A stretch of DNA of 64,000 nt from Lunularia cruciata (Eukaryota > Streptophyta > Marchantiopsida > Lunulariales > Lunulariaceae): contig OX419756.1 in assembly GCA_948567375.1 (NCBI GenBank), forward strand, positions 37,364,552 through 37,428,551, read 5' to 3'. Both the position numbers and the translations under genes were made by a program. The first letter of the stretch is position 1, and the number at the start of each line of letters is the position of its first letter. Below the pieces are notes generated by a model. It was not told the DNA's origin. It did no database searches and saw nothing but the letters and a program-made list of their open reading frames with translations. Shown here one piece after another: positions 31,929 through 43,652 of this stretch.

Positions 31929-32410
31929 TTGGCACTCAAGAAAGTAAGAGTGATGTCTAAGAAAGACCTGGCCGCTGTATATTTTATTGAACAAGAAGAT
32001 CTTGGATCTCCCGAGGTTGATGCGGAGATTGCAGGGTGCATGATCACATTGATATCCATTGATTCAAGTTCCAGTATGAATGTCATGACCAAGGATACTG
32101 CAAATCGACTTGGGTGTCATACGTTTGAGCCAACGCCCCGAGTCTTGAAATTTGCAAACCAAACCAGGAGACCACCATTGGGCATGCTGTCAAAAATTAC
32201 CATGATTATTGGAGGGTGCCCTTCCAATTAAACTGCATTGTGTTACAACCAGTGACCAAAATTGGTTACCCATTGTTGATCGGAAGACCCAAGTTGTATA
32301 GTGCTCAAGTTGTGGTGGATTGGCACCAGCTGAAGCTAAGGTTCAAGGACTATGAGTTGGATGAAGATTCCACATCTCCGGGAAACAAGTTCATCAAAAG
32401 ACGAGGATGA
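31929..32410 (+). pseudogene. E1 aspartic protease
   Basis: Two overlapping frames (31929-32231, 32216-32410) form one protease with a frameshift near 32225. The active-site region reads IDSSSSMNVMT where related elements have D-G/S-G-S, so the central glycine is lost. The C-terminal half has YPLLIGRPKLYSAQVVVDW, the usual hydrophobic G-R-P motif. It would process the polyprotein; inactive by both lesions. Confidence 0.7.
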
Positions 32411-32609
32411 ATCCAAAGACTCATCATCTTTGTCCTCAGAAGACTCTGACAACAAAGTCCAAGTTAATTACTTGGAATGCTATGAGGTGGATGTAGAAGA
32501 CAAAGACCCATATGACCTCACCTCAGATGAACCTAACTTGGAGGAAGGGGGTTTGATGGTAGCTCAACTCAAATTAAGCCGAGTAAGCCACGTTGAAGGA
32601 GTCATCAAC
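32411..32609 (+). pseudogene. E1 protease-RT linker
   Basis: Acidic stretch (DEDESKDSSSLSSEDSD, YEVDVEDKDPYDL). It is interrupted after 32609 by the B LTR and resumes at 34538 with PDDCQDVVL. The TSD TCAAC is at 32605-32609 and 34533-34537. Confidence 0.6.
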
Positions 32610-34532
32610 TGTGACAACCCGACAAATATCACTTTTGCAATAATTGGGTAAGTAAAGTTTGTTCCCACAGAGATATGAGTCAAAAATGTCCAAAAACAAA
32701 GTCAAACAGTAACAATGTAGTTCTTCTTGGTTGTGTCTTTAATCTCTCAAGTAGAAACCACACCCAGAAGAGAGTAACAAGCACTGATTTGCAATCTTGT
32801 CACAAATTCACACTCCTTCATCACAATACCTTCAATTCTTTCCAAACAATCTTGATTGTGATGATTCAAGCTCTCCCAAAAACAACATTTCATTGCAAAA
32901 TGACTTCACCTCAGAATTTTGTTCCACCCCTCCACTGAAGGCACAACTTCCTCGATCAAAATTGCTTTACATCAACTTTGCACTGCACTCACAAATGCAG
33001 AATATTACCAACACTACAATTCCTCTCAGATCTGTCAAGGCATTGCTTTGATTGCACTTCACTCGGGATCAAACACACAGAATGAAGATCAAGGCTGCGG
33101 AATCCAACATCCAACAAGCACATTGACTTGCACTTCGAATTTCTCCACACACTCACAATTACAAACACAAAGTTAATACTCAGAATCAAGCTCAAGCAAC
33201 GAGCACTGCTTCAAATCACTTTGCTTTATCTATTCTCAAAAATAATGAGCACTCAACAACATAATACTGCAAATGCCACTTTTAAATAGTGAAGCAATCG
33301 ACAATTATCTTCCCAATGTACCTCTTCCTAACAACTCTACAAACTTGCAGAACCTAAATGACAATGCACCTCTTCATATATGCCTATTCACATCTCAAAT
33401 TTGTTACTAATCCGCTCCGATGTCTACTTCTTCTTCGGCTTTCAAACTCAAACCCAAAGTAACTTCACTTCCTACTTCTCTATCCTCAGGTTTCACAACT
33501 CTTATTTCCTCTACCAATTCTACTGATTCTCCACTCTGATCTACAATTCCTATCACAAGTAAACCTTCTAAATCTCTATCTCTCGACCTACTCTTCTCTA
33601 AAATGTCAAATGTCAAATCCAAAGACACTTGCACTATTACTTCTGCAACTTTGGGTCTAGCTACTATCAATTCCTTTACTAATTCTATTGTGTCCTCATC
33701 AAGAATTGTAATTGAAAGCATGGGTACACTATCTACGTCTTCAATTTGCAACCCACTTTCTCCTAATAACTCATGTAACTGACCCGAAGACACTTACAGA
33801 CTGATCTTGCACTTTGGGTTTATTCACTACAGCTACTTCTCCTTCAATTCATGTTCCATCTTCAATCAAAAATGATATTGAAGTCATGGGTATCCTAACT
33901 ATCTTCTTTCCCTACTCTAACTTCCTTTGATCCCTCTAGCAAAACTCCCAAAGTCACCTTCATTGCACTCCAAGGTCCGACTTCCTTGGGTTGAATCATA
34001 TTTGTCTTGAGATAAAGTCTTTAGACTTGAAGTCATGTAAACCCAAAGTTCAAAGTACGAAGTCCGAAGTACGAAGTCCAAAGTCACATTGACCCAAAGA
34101 CACCAAACTACTTTGTACATCTACTCCCAAAACTTCAAATGCTTGTTTCTTCTTCTATAGACCTCCAAACTTTGCCATTTTGGTGGCAATGGAAAGTTCT
34201 AAACGAGATGCTTCCAACGAGATATAACACACTTGATTTAAACTTGTGGTCATTGAGATATGGCCCCCGCAATATTCCTGACTTGTAACATTCATTTCGA
34301 TGCAAAGAAACCCTCCTTCGGCGTCGGGTCCAAGTTTTTCCCTCCTCTGACACAAAGTAAGCTTCTTCGGGTTTGATCTGGTCCGAGTCCTTCTTCCTCT
34401 AACACAAAGTCTACTCCCTTGAGCTTGATCAAAACACACGTTTCCACTCGTTTCTTCTCCATTTGGTTTCAATTTGGTTTCAGCAAGGCACTTTTTCAAA
34501 ACTCGTCCAAAATGAAAAATGTGGGTACTACA
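32610..34532 (-). mobile_element. Solo LTR, subfamily B, complete
   Basis: 1923 bp in minus orientation with perfect TSD TCAAC. On the plus strand it reads TGTGACAACCCG...GGGTACTACA. It shares the 3' module (32610-33410) with A and C LTRs, then only the C-terminal gene part (33793-33407: ends EEVDIGAD), then a B-specific U3 half with the short gaagtccaaag repeat (34040-34085). It matches 1-1824 in layout, so B is a real short subfamily rather than a chance deletion. Confidence 0.87.
33407..33793 (-). pseudogene. B-type LTR gene remnant
   Basis: 128-codon open frame, motifs SVPMLSITI, VQVSLDL and VDIGAD. It is similar to the A gene's last 120 residues plus a B-specific N-terminal extension. 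Upstream out-of-frame codons (NKPKVQDQ) suggest a longer ancestral frame. Function is unknown. Confidence 0.5.
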
Positions 34533-34537
34533 TCAAC

Positions 34538-35575
34538 CCCGATGACTGTCAAGATGTTGTATTGACTGAAAGAAGAATTTTGAAAATTTTGAAGATAGAC
34601 ACTTTGGAGGAGTAGGCAAGATACACTACCCTGTTTATAAAATTCTGGGATGTATTTGCATGGTCTATTGATCAAATGCCGGGTATTCCATGAGAATTTG
34701 GAGAACACCGGATTGATCTTGTGGAAGGCACAATTCCGGTTTGGCAGACACAATACCACCTGAACCGAAAGTACTCACTCTTGGTGAAAGATGAAATCAA
34801 CAAGGACTTTGGGGCCGGAATAATCTTTCCTGTCTTTAGCAGTGAGTGCGTCTCCTCCATTGTCATTATCCCAAAGAAGAAAACGGGGAAGATCCAAGTG
34901 TGCTAAGTTTTCCGCAAGTTAAATGCAGTCACAAGGAAGGATCATCATCCCTTGCCTTTTACCGATACAATTTTGGACCAAATAGTTGGTCATCCTTGTT
35001 ATAGTTTTCTCAATGGATTTTTAGGATACAATCAAGTGTCCATCCAAGAAGAAGACAAGGATAAGACCATATTCACAACCAATTAGAGCACTTCTGCTTA
35101 CAATCAAATGCCCTTTGGGTTGTATAATGCTCCTGCTACTTGCTAGCGGATGATGAATTTGATCTTCAAGGATTTCCTGCTCAAATTTGTGGAAGTCTTT
35201 ATTGATGATTTTTGTGTGTTTGGGCAAAGAGATGTACATTTGGATTACCTTTGCCAAACTTTTGAAAGGTGTTGTTTTGCCGGTTTGTCATTACACTTGG
35301 AGAAATGCTTCTTCACAATGAAGGAGGGAATTTTTCTGGGGCATCAGGTGTCAAGCCAAGCTATTGAAGTCAATGTCAAGAAGGTCAAAGTAATCTCAGC
35401 TTTGGAACCTCCAAAGAACATCCAAGAGTTGAGAGCCTTCTTGGGACATGTTGGATACTACAAAGATTTCATTTCAAACTATATGGTGCTTGTTGTACCT
35501 CTTACAGAGCTTCTGAAGAAATCCAAAGACTACCTATGGGAAGCAAATCAAGAAGAAGCTTTCAGGTATTGAAGA
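34538..35575 (+). pseudogene. E1 reverse transcriptase
   Basis: RT domains in order: IVIIPKKKTGKIQVC-stop-VFRKLN, DHHPLPFTDTILDQI, YSFLNGFLGYNQVSI, QMPFGLYNAPATC-stop, VEVFIDDFCVFG (catalytic FIDD near 35195), FLGHQVSS and LRAFLGHVGYYKDFI. Stops near 34905, 35085 and 35145 kill the frame, although the FIDD segment is open for 140 codons. It would copy E1 RNA into cDNA. Confidence 0.8.
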
Positions 35576-36012
35576 AGAAACTGGTTGAAGCACCAATCAT
35601 GAGGACCTCGAATTGGGGCATCCCTTTTCATGTATATGTGGATACTTTGTCCATGGCAATTGGAGTAGCCTTGAGTCAGAAGGACAACAAGAAGAAAGAT
35701 AACCCCATCTATTATGCCAACCGACAACTTTCAGTTTCAGAAAAGAACTATTTGACTACTGAAAGAGAAGCACTCGGAATGGTGTATGCCTGCAAGAAAT
35801 TTCATCACCACCTACTGGGATACAAGTTTGTCTACTATGTTGACCATTATGCATTGCAACATTTGGTCAAGAAGGCAGATTTGTCCGGGCAAATTGCACG
35901 ATGTATCTTGTTGTTACAAGAATTCACATATATTGTACAAGTAAGGAAGGGAGCTTTGCATTCAAATACGGACTTCCTGTCCAGGTTAGAAACTCAAGAC
36001 CAGGAATGGTAG
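35576..36012 (+). pseudogene. E1 RNase H
   Basis: HVYVDTLSMAIGVALSQ, EREALGMVYACKKFHHHL, YYVDHYALQHLV and HSNTDFLSRLE follow the RT one frame over (frameshift near 35570). Catalytic D, E, D and D-type residues are largely retained. It removes the RNA template in the gypsy replication cycle. Confidence 0.75.
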
Positions 36013-36199
36013 ATTGACAATTGGTTCCCTGATGAAGAGTTATATCAATTAATAACAATGCAAAGTATGAGGTATGTAACTAAATATCATTATCTGCATA
36101 CTCTCCACTGTCTTGAAGGGCTGGACCCTGAGCAGAGGGCAGTCTTTCTCAAGAAAATGGGGCCGTATTAGCTTAAACACAACATTTTATTCAAGATGT

Positions 36200-37280
36200 G
36201 CAAAGATGAAGTACTTTGGTGATGCTTGGAGTCATACAAAGTTGAGGGCATAATTGAGTCTTTACACTCCGAAGCATCAAGGGGACACTATGCTTTGAAG
36301 AATACTATAAAGAAGATTCTTTCTTCAAGGTATTGGTGGCCTATAATGTACAAAGACACGCTCATATTTGAAGCTGTGATGCTTGTCTAAGAACGGGAAA
36401 ACTGACGGCTACTTCCTAGTGGCCTTTGAGACCAATTTTACCCTTGGCACCATTTGAGAAATGGGGAATTGATTTTGTGGGACCAATACAACCAATAACC
36501 CGAGTCATGAGGAAATGCTACATTTTGGTTTGCACTGACTATGCTACCAAGATGATCAAAGCTGAAGCAACTTGTAGAGATGATGCAAGAATAGTGGCGG
36601 ATTTTTTCTTTTGAAACATCATCTCCCAATATGGATGTCCTCTAGAATTAGTTAGTGAAAAAGGAACACATTTCTTGAACTCTGTGATAGAGGCGTTAAC
36701 AAAATACTTTCAGATTAAACATCAAAAGATGACTCCTTATAACTCAAAAGCAAATGGCTTAACGGAAAAGGTTAACGGGTTACTTTGCAAAATTCTGAAT
36801 AAGGTGACAGCCAATTATGCTTATGACTGGGATACAAAATTACCAGCCGCATTGTGGGCATATAAAATGACAGAAAAGATCACAACCAAGCAAACTCTAT
36901 ACTTCTTGACAAATGGCTTGCACCCCATACTACTTGTTGAATTTGAAGTCCCAACATATCGGATTCTTTGTGAAGAATGATAGTTGGAGGAAGAAAGTCA
37001 AGAGCTTCAAATCCATCAATTGATGTGGTTAGAAGAGAAAAGAGATGATGCAATGCAAACCATGAAAGAAGTACAAGAACAAAGGAAAGTCAGGCACGAT
37101 AAGTACATCAAGCTTGTGACTGTTTGCAAAGGAGATTTGGTTTTTTTATGCAACAATCACCGCATATTTTTTCCAAGCAAACAACATTTGAGATGGATGA
37201 GGTCTTATTGCATTCTTCATCTTTATGACAATGGGTCCATTCAACTTGCAGACTTGGAAGTGCAACCATTTGCCACTTGA
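36200..37280 (+). pseudogene. E1 integrase
   Basis: A zinc-finger half with HSEASRGHYALKN and, one frame over, CDAC (36378). The core shows WGIDFVGPI, LVSEKGTHF and NGLTEKVNG. The second catalytic Asp is replaced by Glu in the SEKG motif, and a stop at 36614 splits the frame. The C-terminal part (MQTMKEVQEQRKVRHDKYI, GDLVFLCNN) ends at 37280 with no chromodomain, consistent with a Tat/Athila-side element. Confidence 0.78.
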
Positions 37281-37370
37281 GTGAACGGGTGGAGAGTTTG
37301 GAGATATTGGACCATAGACTCGGAAGTCTCTAAGACACCCAAGGTCTATATTCATGAGGATGCTCACATT

Positions 37371-37384
37371 TGAGGGAGGGGGTA
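37371..37384 (+). promoter_or_regulatory. E1 polypurine tract
   Basis: Purine-rich 'tgagggagggggta' directly abuts the 3' LTR start TGTGGTACCC at 37385. Together with the PBS at 29364 it fixes both inner LTR borders. Confidence 0.85.
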
Positions 37385-38178
37385 TGTGGTACCCAAATTT
37401 TTGTTTTTTTTCTTATTTCTAAAGAAGAAGTGTACAAAAAAAGTCGAATGGCACCTATATGGCAATTGAAGGCAAAGAAAAGTGTCCTTGGGATGTAACC
37501 TGAGGTAAATTGACTTTGTGTCAAAAGGCAAGGTACTTGGAATTGCCATGGCAACATGTAACCCAAAGTTAGGAGACTTCATCTTAGGGGTGCCAACCCA
37601 AGGCGAGGACAATATTATAACTTTCCTTTGGGGCGAGACGTTCAAGAAGGTACCATTCACAAAAATGGCGGTCATACACAGGAGAGACACTTGACATTGA
37701 CAAGAGCATGCAGGAGGTGTGATTTCTTGGTAGAAACTCAAAGTGAAGAAAGATGGAGGAGGCACGTCACTATAAAATTCAGGCTAAAGACAAAGCAATG
37801 ACAAGTTATTTTCCATTGCCATTAAGAAGTCGCCTTGCAGGAGATCATGGAAAGGGATGTATAGTCCCAAATGTGCTTGTGTGTCACGAGGAAGTCGAGA
37901 GAGTTAATCCAGGAATCAATAGGGAGAATAGTCCCCAACCCAAAGTGGAAGAGAGAAACATGGGAGGTGGGAAGAAGAACTATGAATTTGTAGTGAGAAA
38001 TCATTTGGAGGTAAGTGTGATTGTGAGAATTGAGGTACTGAGCAGGCTTTGGATCACATTCTTGGCATGGAACTTGAATGTTAGTTTTATAGGTTTCATG
38101 ACTAAGACCATCAAAGAGTAAGTGTCTCGATGGCTCTGAAGAAGAAGTGAAGAGAGGAAATCTGGCTTGATGGATAGC
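37385..38178 (+). mobile_element. E1 3' LTR, first part
   Basis: A-type LTR from TGTGGTACCCAAATTTTTG, with TATA-like CTATAAAA at 37770. It holds the start of the LTR gene (SYFPLPLRSRLAGDHGKG, FLAWNLN) to the TSD ATAGC of the C LTR. The LTR continues at 41906, then at 45522, ending at 46790. Confidence 0.83.
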
Positions 38179-41100
38179 GGTGGTACCCACATTTTTTTTG
38201 TTTTTCTATGGTTAGTAGTGTTTAAGAGACGAAGTAAGCACTAAAAGTTGAATTTTGGACAAAGAATGGACGGAAGTTACTTCAAAGGAAATCCAAAGAA
38301 GATGACATCGGATCCGATGATGGAGGTACTCGGAAAAGGAGTACGTCGGAAAGAGTCCAAAGATCACCGTCTTCGGGTTGGAAGACATAGGAAAGACAAA
38401 GACCGTTTAACAACCTCTATATGTGGCAAGAAAGTACATTTCAAGAAACAGCGAGGGCAGAAGAAGCATGTCTTGATAGTGACCAAGAGTGCATGCAAAA
38501 GAGAGAAATTCACAAACAAAATCGACTGAAGAATGACTATGATTCAATAAAATTGCAATATAAAACATAAAATATAAAATTGCAACTGCACAGGGGGAAG
38601 TTGAATACTCTGAGTAAATTTCCAATTCCTTTGAGTAGTTGTTTGCAGTAATGCGTGTTTGGAAGCCCATCAAGAGTGAGATTTTCTTGAACTCTAAGGG
38701 ACTTAGAGTGTCTCGTCCAAGAGAGGGTCTTATTTTCCAACATCGTAGAAAGAGAGAACAAATCATGGCAAAGAAGGTGGCCAACGCACTGGCGGTGAGA
38801 GGTTTTGCAATTTGAAGGGTAGATGTAGTGGCTAGAATTGAAGTCTTGATTAGACTTTGTATTATGTTTTTAGCATGGAATTGGAATTTCAGTTTCTTGG
38901 GAGTGATGGTAGAGATTGCTGCTAGTAATTGTGAGGAGGGTCCCAAGGTGGAAGGGAAGAGAGGCAATCCGGCTCAATGGACTGAGTCGGATTGGAAGTT
39001 GGTATTGGGAAGAGAAGCAAGAGAACCAAGAGGGATCACCTTCTATCGGAAGTGTGATGCTGCAGAGGAGACAGCGGAAATCCAAAATTTGTTCTTTGCT
39101 CCGAGAACCACAAATGGCTACAAGGTGGAGTCCTATCGGGACCCAATTCAAAGAAGTATTGTGGGGGCGATGATGGCCATGTTCAAGCTAGAACAAACTA
39201 CCTACGTGAACATGCAGCAGGCTGTCTTCTTCCATCAAATGTTTGCAGGAGTTCCAGTTAATTGGGCAAAGTGCTTTCATCACCAAACAAGGCAGATGGT
39301 GGTGAATTGGAAAATGGGCTTGCCACCACATTATTTTGCACCGTTTGCAGCCCACTTCTACTTTGGGCTGAACTTACTATCCAAAGATGAGCGTCATCGT
39401 ATGGTGTCACACATGCATCCCGATTTGTGAGGAGAAGCAGACGATGAGGAGCGCCAGTATATGCGGCATCTTTGAGCAAATGATGAGTACTTCGCAAGGA
39501 TGGGACAGTGGAAAGTTGAAGAAATTACCAGTCCAAAGGCAAAGAAACGTGGCAAACCCGAAGAAGCCAAGTCGCTTCCCATGCAAAGAAAGACTCGGTG
39601 GCTTGTGTTGAAGATGGCAAAGATCATAAAAGAGGCATCATCGGGATTGGAGTCTCGCAAGGAGATTGAGTCGCAAGAAGAGGACTCGGAAGAAGAGGAG
39701 CTCACATTGAAAAGTGAGGAGTCGTGGAGCGAAAGTGATGGAGAACCAAAGGTCCAGCAATCGGCAACAGTGAGTGAGGCTTGTCAAATGATGGTATTAA
39801 ATAAGTCAAGAGTAGAAGAGGAAGCAGAGAATCCCGCGGGGCCGAGTTCAAGAGGCCAAGACAAAGAAAGTGCGGACACGATGAAGATACAAAGATCGCG
39901 ACTCCGGATGAAGCAGCCAATGACAAAGGAGAAGAATCCAAACAAAGAGGGCAATGACAAGGAAGAGCACTTCAGCGGGATATCCTACATGACAAAGGTG
40001 GTAACCCCATTGCTGGAATTGCTGAAGGAGCATCAAAGAGTAATTCCCCAAGATCGCAATAAGGGGATGAACAAATTGCAGATGATGAAGTATCAGGTGA
40101 GTGAAGTGAAGGAGCTGTAGGAACAACAAGTCCAAAGAAATGCGGAAGTGGAAGAACTTTGGAGGGAGGAATGCTTGGTGAAGAAAACGCTAACCCTACT
40201 ACAAGGAAGCTGCGCAAAAAAGGAGAAGGAATTGCAAAGGCAAGCTGGAGAATTGAAGGAACAAACAATGTGGCTCAATAAGATGAAGGAAAATGTGAGT
40301 GATGTGCGCATCGAGAATGTTCATTTGAAGGCAATGAACATCGTAATGGAGTAGGAGTTGGATAGCTTGAAAAATAGTGCAGCAGCGAAGGGTCAAGCAT
40401 GGCAGGGAGTAAGCAGCCAGGCAAGAGGAAGAAGAACGATTACAAGAGCTAGTTAGAAGTGCTGAGTTACAGAGTACACAGTATGCAGAGGAGAAGAAAA
40501 TGCTTGCTGCGGAGTACGAAGACAAGCTGAAGATGTATCGTGAAGAACTGAAGGTAGAGCACTCTTGAGGATATGAGTCGAAATCAGTAGGAGAAATTGC
40601 GGGGAAGCTGAGAGCCATCTTAAGCACGGAGGCTGAAGGGAGATTGGAGGAAGCCTGCCTACACAAGTTGAAGTTGCTTGTGCAGGAAACTTGGAAGAGA
40701 AAAGCCAAAGATGTGGATATGAACACGTTGCTGATTCGCTTGAGAGAGCGTGTAGATAGGAAAATGTTAGATGTAGAGAACAATGTTAGTCTTAGACTGG
40801 ATTTAGTCAATTCAGAATTACAGAAGATTTGGAATAGTGTGATAGTGGAGAAGAGACTCGATGTTGCAGAAGTAGGAATACAAGTATCATCGGACTTGAG
40901 GATTGACACATTAGAGAAGAGTGGGTCAGGAGATAAGAGTGTAGATGGATTACCCATGAGCTCAATTGTAGATTGTTGTGTAGAAGTAGTAGAAGTAGTC
41001 AAGGACTTGGCGGAATTTGCCATACCCGACGAAGGAGAAGTAGTAGGAAGATCATTGTGTTTGGAAGCCGATGATGAGGTAGATATCGGATCGAGATAAG

Positions 41101-41900
41101 TGTTGATTTTGAGATAGGAAGAGGCAGATATGAAGAGATAGATTGTCACTTGGGATTTGAAGGTAGGAAGAGATGTTAGGAAGCAGTGCTAGGTAGGCAA
41201 GTCTGCCGTTTGCTTCAGTATTTAAAGTGAAGCATTTGTAGTACGATGTTATTCAGTATTCATATTTTTGAAGATAGATAAAGTGAAGTGTTGTTCTTAG
41301 TGCTCGTCGTTTATGCTTAATTCCAATTGTCAATATCATGTTTATGTTTGTGAGTGTGTGGAGAATTCCAAAGAGCAAGTTAGTGTGTTTGTGGATGTTG
41401 GAATCTACAGCCTTGATCTTCATTCTGTGTGTTTGATCCTGAGTGAAGTGCATCGGAGCAATGCCTTGACAGGTCTAAGAGGAATTGTAGTGTTGTTAGT
41501 ATTCTGCATTTGTGAGTGCAGCACAAAGTTGATGTGAAGCAATTTAGATCGAGGAAGTTGTGCCTTTAGTGGAGGGGTGGAACACAATTCTGAGGCAAAA
41601 TCAGTCTTTGTAGTGAAGTGCCATCTTCGGGAGAATCTGAATCATCACAATCAAGAGTTGTTTGGACAGAATTTGCTATGCTATGATTATGTGTGTGTGT
41701 ATTTGTGACAAGTTGTCAAGAATGTGAGCTTGTTACTCTCTTCTAGGTGTAGTTTCTACCTGAGAGATTAAGGAAGCCATCAAGAAGAACTGCAATTGTG
41801 ACTTTTGACTTTGTATTTGACCAATTCTGGATAGTATCTCTGCGGGAACGAACTTTACTGACCTGATTACCGCAAAAGTGATATTTGCCAGGTTGTCACA
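38179..41900 (+). mobile_element. Solo LTR, subfamily C, complete
   Basis: 3722 bp, start GGTGGTACCCAC (first base T to G), end CAGGTTGTCACA, TSD ATAGC (38174-38178, 41901-41905). It has the same plan as A: U3-like 5' part, gene, 3' module. The 5' 600 bp differ from A, while the gene is homologous but diverged. It sits in the E1 3' LTR. Confidence 0.86.
38764..41099 (+). pseudogene. LTR-encoded coiled-coil protein, C type
   Basis: From MAKKVANALAV at about 38764. The N-terminal domain (FLAWNWNFSFLG, QWTESDWKLVLGRE, ITFYRKCDAAEETAE, QAVFFHQMFAGVPVNW, HYFAPFAAHFYFGLNLL) is clearly homologous to A. Linker: GKPEEAKS, EEDSEEEELTLKSEES. Coiled coil about 40000-40560 with frameshifts. The C-terminus is open for 151 codons, 40644-41099 (WKRKAKDVDMNTLL, DDEVDIGSR). 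Stops near 38815, 39428, 39476, 40118 and 40353. Domain order is preserved between A and C although sequence has drifted, suggesting selection while the family was active. Confidence 0.7.
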
Positions 41901-41905
41901 ATAGC

Positions 41906-43652
41906 GTCGGATTGGAGATTAGTACTTGGGAGAGAAGCAGGCACAAAGCATGGTACCATGTTCTTGGGGAAGGGAGAAGTAGCTAAAGAAACCCAAGAAG
42001 TGAGAGACGCTTTCTCTTTGAAGCACACAAAGAATGGCTAACAAAGTGGAGAGCTATAAGGATCCTGTCAAGAGGGGGATTGTGAGTGCCCTAATGGCAA
42101 TCTTGAAGACAGAGAGAACGACTTATGTGATGAAGCACCAAGAGGTGTCCTTCCATAAGATGTTTGCAAGAGAGCCAATTAATTGGGCTAAGTGTCTTCA
42201 TTAGAGGACAAGATAGATGGTGTGGAATTTGCAAGACAAGTTGCCACCACATTACATTGTGCCATTTGCAGACCACTTTTATTTGGGGCTGAACTTGCTC
42301 AATGTGGCAGAGAGACACAAGATGGTGTCCCATTTCCACCCTGACTTGCGAAGAAATGTTGATACGGAGGAGCAGCAGTACATCTTGCAAATCAAGAGTA
42401 GCGATGGGTACTACAAGCAAGCAGGGCAGAGTTTGCAATTAAAGGAGAGTACTCTGAAGTTGAAGAAGAGGAGTTGACATGGAGAAGAAGAAGAAGTAGA
42501 GAAAGCACAACTTGGGAAAGCTAGAAAGGTGAACTTGAGGAGAGAACTGGTGGTAATTGCATCGTTAGACAAAGAGTCGGAAGGGGAGGCTGAGTGCAAG
42601 TCTGAAGACTGGGAGAAGGAGGAAGAACTTAAGTTCACACTTCAGAGTGGGGACACAAGTAGTGCCAATGATGATGGAATAGAGATGTAGTCAGTATCCA
42701 AAGAGGAGGAAGCCAATATGGAGACGGAGGAGAAAGGTAACTTGAAATTGGAAGACGAAGTGCTAGAGTAGGAAGAAAAGAGAGTTACAATTCAGAGAAA
42801 GTCTGTTCCAGACGTAGGGCAAAGCATGAAGTAGGGTCGAGTAATGTAAGAGAAGTGGAGTGTGGAAGTGCAAGGAGCAAAGCATCCATTCCTATAAGGC
42901 AATTGTGGCTAAGAAGGCAAGTGTCAAGTGAAGAAGAGGCAAAGAAGAAGATAAGTCCGCAAGCCAAGGTAACTCCAAGTGAAGGAGTCAAGTATTTGAG
43001 GGAGATTGTGTGCCCGTTGTTAGTGAAGTTAGAGCACAAGAAGAAGGACATGCAATTGAAGTGTCCAAAGGTGAAGATTGTATTGCAAGTATTAGCTCAA
43101 CTGGAAGAAGAGAACTTGGAATTGAAGAAGAATATAGCCCGGGGTGAGGAAGAAAGAGAAGTGCTACGAGTAGATGCCATATTGCATAATCAAGTAATTG
43201 AGAACTTGAAGAGAGAAGTGGGGAGTAGAGAGAAAACCATAGAGCAGAATGACATAGCAAGGGAAAGACAAGTAGCTGAGTATGAAATTTTGAAACAATA
43301 GTTTGTTGATTCGAGATAAGAGATTACCCAAGCTATGGCAAGGGTAGTAGACAAGGAGCAAGAGCTCAATAGAGTGATGGAGAGTGTAGAAGAGAAGAAG
43401 CAGCTTTGGCAAAGAGAGTTGAAAATGAGATATAGGGAGGAAGAGAGATTAAGAGAGTTACTTTGCAATCTAGAGGAGAAGATTGTGCAAAAGGAGAAGG
43501 AGAAGGAGACAATGAAAGCCGAGTTTGAAGCAGAATTGGCAATGTATAGAGAAGATTGGCTTGCAGATCTAGAACGGGAGAGAGAGATGAGGTTGGAGCC
43601 ATTGAAGGAGATAGTAGTAAAGATGAATGTGATGCTAAGTACAAAGGCCAAT
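41906..43652 (+). mobile_element. E1 3' LTR, second part
   Basis: Resumes with SDWRLVLGREAG of the LTR gene. It continues through DKLPPHYIVPFA (42237), the linker and the coiled coil (42855-43660, open for about 150 codons then frameshifted) to the next insertion. Its right edge CCAAT (43648-43652) is the TSD of the reverse C LTR. Confidence 0.8.
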
